A stretch of 8,432 nucleotides of DNA from contig DATCXZ010000165.1 in assembly GCA_036570545.1 (NCBI GenBank), forward strand, positions 1 to 8,432, given 5' to 3'. The DNA is from Pelagibius sp036570545. GTDB lineage: Bacteria > Pseudomonadota > Alphaproteobacteria > Kiloniellales > Kiloniellaceae. The stretch's first letter is position 1; each line of letters opens with the position of its first letter. Made by a program: the position numbers and the translations under genes. The notes below the pieces were generated by a model. It made no database searches. It was not told the DNA's origin and saw only the letters and a program-made list of their open reading frames with translations. This document shows, piece by piece, positions 1 to 5,398 of this stretch.

Positions 1-51
1 CTTGCAGGAGAGTGCGGCGATCGAGAGCTGTCATGGTCCGTTTAGATTGTG

Positions 52-184
52 GAAGGGTAGGCCCGGCGCAAGAGGGCGGCCCCTCTGAAAGCGTCTCCCG
101 GGCGAAAAGTTCCCCGCCTCGCCCAACCGCGGGAGGCGGAACGATCTACCACAGGCGCGCGCTGCGCGGACTAAGGCATTTTTT
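52..184 (+). ncRNA. Candidate structured small RNA, family not recognised
   Basis: No convincing protein gene occupies the left end, but the plus strand can fold into a compact branched structure. A closing helix pairs 56-60 (ggtag) with 146-150 (ctacc). Inside it, 61-66 pairs with 98-103, enclosing a hairpin of 71-76 with 81-86 over a cggc loop. A second arm pairs 114-120 with 133-139 and extends by 109-111 with 140-142. A short GC hairpin (156-160 with 164-168) and a run of six T (179-184) follow, although ten bases separate them, so the terminator is not classical. A weak promoter fits the 5' end: TCGAGA at 21-26, 16 bases, then TAGATT at 43-48, giving a start near 55. I do not recognise it as 6S, SRP, RNase P or tmRNA. 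GC-rich DNA forms helices easily, and the minus strand could fold similarly as a 3' trailer of the gene ending at 245, so this is an inference from pairing. Confidence 0.35.
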
Positions 185-244
185 GGAAAGCGAACGGGAA
201 GGGAACATCCGCCTCGGCCAGCGGCGAGCTTGCCCGGTGGCAGC

Positions 245-1576
245 CTAGGCGGCGGGGCGTGCGAGACGCGGCTCGCCCAAGAGGTAACCCTGGGCGCAGT
301 CGATGCCGAACTCCATCACCTCGATGAGCGCATCCTCGTCTTCGACCTTCTCCACCACCATGCGCAGGCCGCGCTCCTTCAGCCGGTTCACCAGTGCCTC
401 GCCCGCCCGCGGCTCGGCGAGCAGCAGGTCGGCACGCAGCTTCACGAAGCGGAAGTTGCGGTTGGCCAGCACCTCGGCATCGATATCCAGGTGGTGCACG
501 CCGTCGAGCGAGAAGCTGCAGCCGAGCCCGGCCAGGCGTCTCAGGTAGAGCGCCGCGCCGCTGTCCCAGTTTTCGTAGTCGTTCTGCGAGAACTCGAAGA
601 TGAGGTGCTTCGATAGGTCGCGGTTGCTCTCCAGGAAGGCGACGAAGTCGCCGAAGAAGGCGTCGTCGCCGAGGGTATGGCTGGAGATATTGCAGAAGAA
701 GTCCAGCTTCTCGCCGCGGTTCTGGATCTTGCGCACGAGCTGGATGCAGCGGATCAGCAGCATGTTGTCGATGGCGGAGACGATGCCCTCGCGCTCGGCC
801 ACGGCAATGTACTGCTCCGGCAGGATCATGTAGCCGTCCGCGGTGCGCAGCCGCGAGAAGCACTCGTAGTAGCGCCGCTTGCGCTGCGGCAGCAGCACGA
901 TGGGCTGCAGCACGAGGTCGATGCGATCGTCGCGCAGTGCCTGGCGCGCGATCTCCAGCACCGCGGACTCGTCGAGGCCTTCGGCCACCGGCGGCAGCAC
1001 CCCCGCCTTGCGGCCGGCGCTGGCCGGCATCGCGGCGATGCGGCCGCTACTCTCGTCATGCCGGGCGTCATGCCGGGGCTTCGAGCCCGGTGGCGATCCG
1101 GCTTCCATTTCCGCCGCGGCCGTGCGGCGCTGCGGATCGGCCATGGCGGCCGCGCCGCCGGGCTCGGCCTGAAGCGGCGCCTTCGACGACTTGGCGAGGC
1201 GGGTGATGAGCGACTGCAGCACCTTCACCTCTGAAATCACCTCATCGACGCTCTTGCCGGAGCGGCTGACGCCGCCCGCGGACTCCAGCGCCTCGCGCAG
1301 CACGGCAAGCTCGCGGCGGGTCCAGCTCAACTCCTCCAGCGCCTCGCCCTGTGCCAGACGCAGGCCAAGCAGCTTTTCCGCCAGGAAGGCCTCGCGCCCG
1401 AGGCGCGCCCAGACCTCGTGCAGCAGGCCGCCGGCGAGCAGCACCGCCAGGCCGAGGCCCACCGCGGACTCGCGATCGGCCAATGGCAGCCCCTCGGGCA
1501 GCCATTGCGGGCCGTAGAAGGCCAGCGCGGCAGCGCCTCCGGCATAGCAGAGGAAGATCGCGAGATGTTTCAACAT
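245..1576 (-). CDS. tipF: TipF-like membrane protein with degenerate EAL domain
   Basis: A 443-residue protein with two N-terminal hydrophobic segments (about 4-26 and 36-58), a charged heptad-like stretch (about 60-100, probable coiled coil), a low-complexity linker (about 130-200) and a C-terminal EAL-type domain (about 205-437). The EAL signature is altered. The EAL triplet is ECF (238-240), the N-x-S position is present (N296), the next acidic site is E328 within FEFS, the usual DDFG is LDGV (D358, G359), the lysine is K379, the late glutamate is E409, and QGY is kept (429-431). Loss of the second aspartate suggests weak or absent phosphodiesterase activity, but c-di-GMP binding remains possible. 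Layout and length match Caulobacter TipF, a c-di-GMP-responsive factor for flagellum placement, which would put it at the inner membrane. The start at 1576 is chosen because the first hydrophobic segment begins there and a G-rich GGGGG stretch precedes it. The longer open frame, up to 1963, overlaps the divergent arsC and has non-protein-like composition. A general EAL protein of another role is the alternative. Confidence 0.8.
   Translation of the reverse strand: MLKHLAIFLCYAGGAAALAFYGPQWLPEGLPLADRESAVGLGLAVLLAGGLLHEVWARLGREAFLAEKLLGLRLAQGEALEELSWTRRELAVLREALESAGGVSRSGKSVDEVISEVKVLQSLITRLAKSSKAPLQAEPGGAAAMADPQRRTAAAEMEAGSPPGSKPRHDARHDESSGRIAAMPASAGRKAGVLPPVAEGLDESAVLEIARQALRDDRIDLVLQPIVLLPQRKRRYYECFSRLRTADGYMILPEQYIAVAEREGIVSAIDNMLLIRCIQLVRKIQNRGEKLDFFCNISSHTLGDDAFFGDFVAFLESNRDLSKHLIFEFSQNDYENWDSGAALYLRRLAGLGCSFSLDGVHHLDIDAEVLANRNFRFVKLRADLLLAEPRAGEALVNRLKERGLRMVVEKVEDEDALIEVMEFGIDCAQGYLLGEPRLARPAA
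1054..1100. repeat. REP-like palindrome inside the tipF linker
   Basis: Two adjacent identical 12-base copies (cgtcatgccggg at 1054-1065 and 1066-1077) run into an imperfect hairpin (ccggggct, tcg, agcccgg at about 1073-1090) and end near gatccgg at 1100. The cgtcatgcc...ggatc pattern resembles the intergenic palindromes of alphaproteobacteria, including the one at 2139-2161 in this window. Here it is translated as residues about 159-175 of the EAL protein, in the variable linker between the coiled coil and the EAL domain. The reading frame is intact. That it is a mobile-type repeat is inferred from its shape. Confidence 0.5.
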
Positions 1577-1690
1577 CGTCGCACTCTGCCCCCAAGAGGC
1601 TTGAAAGTTGGTTAATGGAAGCTTGCGGGGAGCCCTTGACGACCGGCTGCCGGCGGCGCCTTCTTGCGGCCAACAGCATGGCATCGAAGA

Positions 1691-1700
1691 GGAGGAAGGG
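1691..1700 (+). promoter_or_regulatory. Strong ribosome binding site deciding the arsC start
   Basis: A purine-rich ggaggaaggg lies two bases before the ATG at 1703. It is the best Shine-Dalgarno match seen in the window. It fixes the arsC start at 1703 and rules against the in-frame ATG at 1664, which would add 13 residues not expected in this family. Confidence 0.75.
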
Positions 1701-1702
1701 CG

Positions 1703-2050
1703 ATGGCCGTCACCATCTATCACAACCCGCGCTGCAGCAAGTCGCGGGAGACCCTGGCGCTGCTGCAGGATCGCGGCATCGCGCCAACGATCGTCGAGTA
1801 CCTGAACGACACCCCCGACGCCAAGACGCTCGACGCCCTGCTGAAGAAACTGAAGATCGAGCCGCGCGAGCTGATGCGCCGCAAGGAGGCGCCCTACAGG
1901 GAACTGGGCCTCGACGACCCCGGCCTCAGCCGCGCCGCGCTGATTGCCGCCATGGTGGAGCACCCGATCCTCATCGAGCGGCCGATTGTCGTGAGCGGTG
2001 CCAAGGCCGCCCTCGGCCGGCCGCCGGAGACGGTGTTGGAGATTCTGTAG
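1703..2050 (+). CDS. arsC: ArsC-family reductase (glutaredoxin-type arsenate reductase or YfgD-like)
   Basis: A 115-residue thioredoxin-fold protein that opens with IYHNPRCSKS, the ArsC active-site loop with the single nucleophilic Cys at 11. The arginines that bind arsenate in E. coli ArsC (R60, R94, R107) have counterparts at R59, R93 (in IERPIV) and R106 (in LGRPPE). The family reduces arsenate to arsenite in the cytoplasm using glutathione and glutaredoxin. At 115 residues it is shorter than plasmid ArsC (about 141) and close to chromosomal YfgD-type members. No arsR, arsB or acr3 gene is nearby, so a resistance role is not supported by context. A general thiol or stress role, or low-level arsenate reduction, is possible. 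The gene is divergent from the tipF-like gene. A TTGACG at 1636-1641 could be a -35 element, but no good -10 follows. The gene is followed by a palindromic repeat and the convergent pyrD. Confidence 0.88.
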   Translation: MAVTIYHNPRCSKSRETLALLQDRGIAPTIVEYLNDTPDAKTLDALLKKLKIEPRELMRRKEAPYRELGLDDPGLSRAALIAAMVEHPILIERPIVVSGAKAALGRPPETVLEIL

Positions 2051-2107
2051 TGCAAGGCACCGGCTCTTCAGACCCTTTGATCGTCACCCTCGGCCTTGAG
2101 TCTAGGG

Positions 2108-2161
2108 TCCAGGGCGACAGTCCAGACGCTTGCCCTGGATGCTCGGGCCAAGCCCGAGCAT
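2108..2161. repeat. REP-type double hairpin between convergent arsC and pyrD
   Basis: Two hairpins lie in the 152-bp gap between the two stop codons. The first pairs tccagggc (2108-2115) with gccctgga (2132-2139) over a 16-base loop. The second is a perfect 10-bp stem, atgctcgggc (2139-2148) with gcccgagcat (2152-2161), over a loop of caa. The second has the typical form of GC-rich palindromes dispersed between alphaproteobacterial genes. Its place between convergent genes suggests it may also stop transcription from both sides, although no T-run follows on either strand. Confidence 0.7.
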
Positions 2162-2202
2162 GACGATGGAGAGGCGGCGCGGGCCGTCAGAGGTGACCGG
2201 CG

Positions 2203-3267
2203 TTACCCGCTGTAGCGGTGGTCGGCGCCGACCGCCGCAGCCACGCTGTCGAAGCCGTCCTGGCGCAGCAGGTGGACGAGTTCCGTCTTCACACGCGCAA
2301 CCAGCGCCGGGCCGCCATAGATAAGGCCGGTATAGAGCTGCACCAGCGAGGCGCCGGCGCGGATCTTGCGATAGGCATCGACACCGGAAGCCACGCCGCC
2401 GACGCCGATCAGCGGAATCCGGCCTTCGGTCAGGCGATAGAGGTCGGCCAGCACCGCCGTCGAGGCAGCGAAGAGCGGATGACCCGAAAGCCCACCCGCC
2501 TCGCCCCGCGCCGCGCCGCGCAGCTCGGGCGGCCGGGCGATCGTAGTGTTGGTGGCGATGATGCCCGAGACCCGCAGTCCGAGGCAGACCGCGGCGATGT
2601 CGGCCTTGTCCTCGTCGGTCAGGTCCGGCGCGATCTTCACCAACAGCGGCGGCGCCGGCTGCGGCAGCGCAGCCATCACGCGGCCGAGCAGCTCCTCGAG
2701 CTCGGTGCGGCCCTGCAGAGCGCGCAGGCCCGGCGTGTTGGGCGAGGAGACGTTGACCACCAGGTAGTCGGCCACCGGCCCCAGCGCCGCCGCGCCCAGC
2801 ACATAGTCGCCGACCGCGTCGACCGTATCGCGGTTCTTGCCGAGATTGACGCCGACCGGTCCCGCGGCCGGGCCCGTATCGCGGAAGGCTCGCAGCCGGC
2901 TGCAGGCCGCTTCCAGGCCGGCGTTGTTGAAGCCGAGGCGGTTGATCACCGCGCCGTCCTCGGGAAGACGGAAGATGCGGGGGCGGGGATTGCCGGGCTG
3001 TGGGCGCGGCGTCACCGAGCCCACCTCGACGAAGCCGAGGCCGAGGCCGAGCATGGCGGCCATCGCGCGCGCATCCTTGTCGAAGCCGGCGGCAAGGCCG
3101 AGCGGGTTGCGGAACGACAGGCCCCAGAGCGTCGCGGCGAGAAGGGGATCGTCGTCGACGGCGCTGTGCGGAGCGAGCCCGCGCTCCAGGGCCCAGAGGG
3201 TCAGGCAATGCGCGCGCTCCGGATCGAGCCGCCGCAGCAGAGGGCCGGCGAGAGAAAAGGTGTCCAA
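2203..3267 (-). CDS. pyrD: Dihydroorotate dehydrogenase (quinone), class 2
   Basis: A 354-residue FMN enzyme that oxidises dihydroorotate to orotate in pyrimidine synthesis and passes electrons to the membrane quinone pool. The N-terminal segment, with LDPERAH at 14-20, is the class 2 membrane-associating region. Family motifs follow in order: GFDKDA (61-66), GFNNAG (112-117), NLGKNRD (141-147), NVSSPNTPGLR (172-182), VKIAPD (210-215), ATNTT (238-242), GGLSGHPL (258-265) and IGVGG (287-291). S175 sits where the class 2 catalytic serine base lies. The length is normal for the class. The start codon is TTG at 3267. No earlier in-frame start is possible because the DUF952 stop codon lies two codons upstream in the same frame, and the predicted N-terminus aligns well with relatives. 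No Shine-Dalgarno sequence is seen, so translation is probably coupled to the upstream gene. It forms a two-gene operon with DUF952. Confidence 0.95.
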   Translation of the reverse strand: MDTFSLAGPLLRRLDPERAHCLTLWALERGLAPHSAVDDDPLLAATLWGLSFRNPLGLAAGFDKDARAMAAMLGLGLGFVEVGSVTPRPQPGNPRPRIFRLPEDGAVINRLGFNNAGLEAACSRLRAFRDTGPAAGPVGVNLGKNRDTVDAVGDYVLGAAALGPVADYLVVNVSSPNTPGLRALQGRTELEELLGRVMAALPQPAPPLLVKIAPDLTDEDKADIAAVCLGLRVSGIIATNTTIARPPELRGAARGEAGGLSGHPLFAASTAVLADLYRLTEGRIPLIGVGGVASGVDAYRKIRAGASLVQLYTGLIYGGPALVARVKTELVHLLRQDGFDSVAAAVGADHRYSG

Positions 3268-3273
3268 GTTCGT

Positions 3274-3618
3274 CTAACCGAGCGGGGGAAAGATGTGGCG
3301 GCCGTCGCGGCCCAGCGGCAGGTCGTCCACGCGGCGCACCGCCGCGAGCGGCATCGCCCCGTAGAGATGCGGAAAGAGGTCGCCGCCCCGCGAAGGCTCC
3401 CACCTAAGGGCCTCGCCCAGCGCCGCCGCCTCCACGGTCAGCAATACCAGGCCGTCCTGGCCGGCCCGGTGCTTGGCGGCGCTGGCCTCGACCTGGTCGG
3501 GGCCGGAAAAGTGGATGAAGCCGTCGGCGCGGTCTTGCGCCGAGCCTTGGTAGCGGCCGGCCGTCTCGGCCGCCGCCCACTCTTCGCTCCGGCAGATATG
3601 ATAAATCATGCTGGTCAT
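3274..3618 (-). CDS. DUF952 family protein, first gene of the pyrD pair
   Basis: A 114-residue protein (or 111 if translation begins at the second ATG, 3609). MIYHICRSEEW at the start, DGFIHFS near 33-39 and FPHLYG near 81-86 are hallmarks of DUF952. From memory, the solved Caulobacter member has an ADP-ribosyltransferase-like fold, but no enzymatic activity is established to my knowledge. The protein has no signal peptide or membrane segment, so it is probably cytoplasmic. It is followed after six bases by pyrD in the same reading frame. I recall this DUF952-pyrD order from other alphaproteobacteria, which suggests co-expression or a link to pyrimidine metabolism. ATG 3618 was preferred because a weak GGGA lies just upstream. 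The open frame reaches back to an ATG at 3675, but the added residues are not family-like. The gene is divergent from the HTH-S24 regulator. Confidence 0.85.
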   Translation of the reverse strand: MTSMIYHICRSEEWAAAETAGRYQGSAQDRADGFIHFSGPDQVEASAAKHRAGQDGLVLLTVEAAALGEALRWEPSRGGDLFPHLYGAMPLAAVRRVDDLPLGRDGRHIFPPLG

Positions 3619-3681
3619 GATCCCAAAATAAGCGACCCGGCAGGGCTCTGAACAGCTTCTCCTCTGAAATCGCATAGGAAA

Positions 3682-3753
3682 TGAGAACTATGGGCGAAGC
3701 CGCCTGTGAGACTATGTTCTTGCTGCATGCAAACCTAGATTATAAGACAATGT
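3682..3753 (+). promoter_or_regulatory. Predicted promoter and possible operators before the HTH-S24 gene
   Basis: In the 139-bp divergent region, TTCTTG (3717-3722), or the overlapping cttgct, lies 18 bases before TATAAG (3741-3746). That would start transcription near 3753, only about five bases before the ATG at 3758. No Shine-Dalgarno sequence precedes that ATG, so the message may be nearly leaderless. A perfect 8-bp palindrome, tgcatgca (3724-3731), sits in the promoter spacer. Two near copies, tgagaactatg (3682-3692) and tgagactatg (3706-3715), lie upstream. Inverted agaac (3684-3688) and gttct (3716-3720) flank a 27-base gap. Any of these could be bound by the regulator itself. They could also affect the divergent DUF952-pyrD genes. 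No single operator is certain. Confidence 0.4.
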
Positions 3754-3757
3754 TCCC

Positions 3758-4390
3758 ATGCTGGAGCACCAAAGCGTCTGGCGAGCCATAGACCGCCTCG
3801 CCGCCCGGTACAATCTCTCGCCTTCTGGGCTTGCCCGGCAGGCCGGGCTGGATCCGACCACCTTCAACAAGAGCAAGCGCATCACCAAGGAAGGCAAGCA
3901 GCGCTGGCCAAGCACCGAGTCGCTGGCCAAGGTGCTGAATGCCACCGGGGCCTCGCTCAGCGAGTTTGTCAGCCTCGTCGAGGACCAGGAGTCCGGGGCG
4001 CCGCAGCGCCGCCTGCCCAAGCTGCGCTTCGCCATGGCAGCGCAGCCCGGCTACTTCGACGCCGAGGGCCGCCCGCAGCGTGGGCAGTGGGGCGAGGTCG
4101 CCTTCCCAGAAGTATCGGATCCGCACGCCTACGCGCTCGAGATCTCCGGCGAAGGGCTTCTGCCGGTCTACCGCAACGGCGACCTGGTGGTGGTGACGCC
4201 GAGCGCAGAGGTGCGCGCCGGCGATCGCGTGCTGCTGCGCAGCCTGCAGGGCGAGATGCTGATCGCCGAGTTGCTGGAGAAGCCGGGCGACCGCCTGCGC
4301 ATCAAGTCGCTGAGTCGCGAGCACGTGGTGCGCGAGCTGCCGGCATCACAGGTGCAGTGGTATGCCCGCATCGCCTGGTCGGGGCACTGA
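3758..4390 (+). CDS. HTH transcriptional regulator with inactive S24 (LexA-like) domain
   Basis: A 210-residue protein with an N-terminal Cro/cI-like helix-turn-helix (about 5-70, core LSPSGLARQAGLDPTTF at 20-36) and a C-terminal S24 peptidase-like domain (about 85-208). Active S24 proteins carry GDSMxP with the nucleophilic serine and a later lysine that completes the dyad. Here the first motif is GEGLLP (131-136), so the serine position is G133. The lysine position within LIAEL is A170. P136, YRNGD (138-142) and AGDRV (154-158) are kept, so the fold should be intact. Self-cleavage is therefore not expected, and the domain may serve for dimerisation or ligand sensing. The layout matches a conserved alphaproteobacterial HTH-S24 family whose usual members, as I recall, keep Ser and Lys. 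It is cytoplasmic. The start at 3758 fits the family N-terminus, and the ATG at 3750 is out of frame. Its targets are unknown. Divergent DUF952-pyrD is the nearest candidate. Confidence 0.85.
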   Translation: MLEHQSVWRAIDRLAARYNLSPSGLARQAGLDPTTFNKSKRITKEGKQRWPSTESLAKVLNATGASLSEFVSLVEDQESGAPQRRLPKLRFAMAAQPGYFDAEGRPQRGQWGEVAFPEVSDPHAYALEISGEGLLPVYRNGDLVVVTPSAEVRAGDRVLLRSLQGEMLIAELLEKPGDRLRIKSLSREHVVRELPASQVQWYARIAWSGH

Positions 4391-4434
4391 CGCAGCGACA
4401 CCGGCATCCGACGTTCCAAGAGATTTCCCACGCG

Positions 4435-4460
4435 GGCGCCATCCGCGCCGCAGAGCTTTT
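4435..4460 (+). terminator. Weak possible terminator after the HTH-S24 gene
   Basis: A 5-bp GC stem (ggcgc 4435-4439 with gcgcc 4445-4449, five-base loop) is followed, after seven bases, by four T (4457-4460). The stem is short and the T-run is displaced, so it is at best a weak intrinsic terminator. The rest of 4391-4546 shows no gene or clear promoter. Confidence 0.25.
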
Positions 4461-4546
4461 CCTGGTCGCTACCACCGGCTAGGCTTCCTCGGTCACCTGA
4501 GACAACCTCTTCGACAGGCTCCCACGCAGCCAAGGACAATATCGAC

Positions 4547-5392
4547 ATGACGACACCGAAGGCCGTGCACTTCCTGGAAGGCAAGTGGCTCGAGGGCAAT
4601 CCGCCGATCATGGGCCCGATGACCCATGCCGCCTGGATGGCCTCGGTGGTATTCGACGGCGCGCGTGCCTTCGAGGGGGTGACGCCCGATCTCGACAGGC
4701 ACTGCGCACGCCTGGTGCGCTCGGCGGAGAGCTTCGGCCTGAAGGCGGTGTATACGGCCGGCGAGATGATGGAGATCGCGCAGGACGGCCTCGGGCACTT
4801 CGCCAAGGATGCCGCGCTCTACCTGCGGCCCATGCTGTGGGCGGAGAGCGGCTTCGTCGCCGCGGATGCGGCGAGCACGCGCTTCTGCTTCACTCTCTAC
4901 GAGGTGCCGCTGCCGAAGCCCGACAGCTTTTCAGTCTGCCTCTCCAGCTTCCGGCGCCCGGCCCCCAACATGGCGCCGACCGATGCGAAGGCGTCCTGCC
5001 TCTACCCGAACTCGGCGCGCGCGCTCAACGAGGCGAGCAAGCGCGGCTTCGACAATGCCGTCGTGCTCGACGCGCTCGGCAACGTCGCCGAGCTGGCGAC
5101 CGCCAATCTCTGGATCGCCAAGGACGGCGTGGCGGTGACGCCGGCGCCGAACGGCACCTTCCTCAACGGCATCACCAAGCAGCGGGCGATGCAGTTACTG
5201 ACGGCGGCGGGCATCGAGGTGCGCGAGACGCGCCTCACTTGGCAGGACGTGCTGGAGGCCGACGAGGTGTTCTCCACCGGCAACTACGGCAAGGTGCTGC
5301 CGGTTACCCAGGTCGAGGACCGCAATCTGCAGCCGGGCCCTATCTACGCCACCGCCCGCGAGGCCTACTGGACCTGGGCGCACGGCGGGTAA
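4547..5392 (+). CDS. Class IV aminotransferase, branched-chain type
   Basis: A 281-residue fold-type IV PLP enzyme. Branched-chain aminotransferases move the amino group between Leu, Ile or Val and 2-oxoglutarate, and act in the cytoplasm. The N-terminal FDGARAFEG (36-44) matches the BCAT FEG region. YLRPMLW (92-98) matches the YIRP motif. K148 in TDAKAS is the expected PLP lysine. Y153, VAELATANLW (180-189) with E182 and N187, NGITKQ (207-212) and STGN (243-246) match the cofactor-binding and end motifs. It is shorter than E. coli IlvE (about 309), and the segment around 121-148 differs from classic IlvE, so it may be a paralog with another amino donor. Branched-chain specificity is inferred. 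AAGGA at 4532-4536 is a fair ribosome binding site. The gene ends six bases from the stop codon of the convergent next gene. No other Ile/Val/Leu gene is nearby. Confidence 0.85.
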   Translation: MTTPKAVHFLEGKWLEGNPPIMGPMTHAAWMASVVFDGARAFEGVTPDLDRHCARLVRSAESFGLKAVYTAGEMMEIAQDGLGHFAKDAALYLRPMLWAESGFVAADAASTRFCFTLYEVPLPKPDSFSVCLSSFRRPAPNMAPTDAKASCLYPNSARALNEASKRGFDNAVVLDALGNVAELATANLWIAKDGVAVTPAPNGTFLNGITKQRAMQLLTAAGIEVRETRLTWQDVLEADEVFSTGNYGKVLPVTQVEDRNLQPGPIYATAREAYWTWAHGG

Positions 5393-5398
5393 GGTTCC

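Noticed and set aside
12..248. Plus-strand open frame of 78 codons at the left end
   Set aside because: It has no recognisable motif and an arginine- and proline-rich composition typical of GC-rich shadow frames. It overlaps the candidate structured RNA.
1577..1963. Upstream extension of the TipF-like frame to 1963
   Set aside because: It overlaps the divergent arsC gene, lacks family similarity, and the natural N-terminus with its hydrophobic segment begins at 1576.
2102..3403. 433-codon minus-strand frame over pyrD, and the 477-codon plus-strand frame 2218-3651
   Set aside because: Both are shadows of pyrD and DUF952. Their translations are arginine- or alanine-rich with no motifs, while the pyrD frame shows all family motifs.
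4391..4546. Possible small gene between the regulator and the aminotransferase
   Set aside because: No start with a ribosome binding site and no coherent coding pattern were seen, only a weak hairpin and the downstream ribosome binding site.
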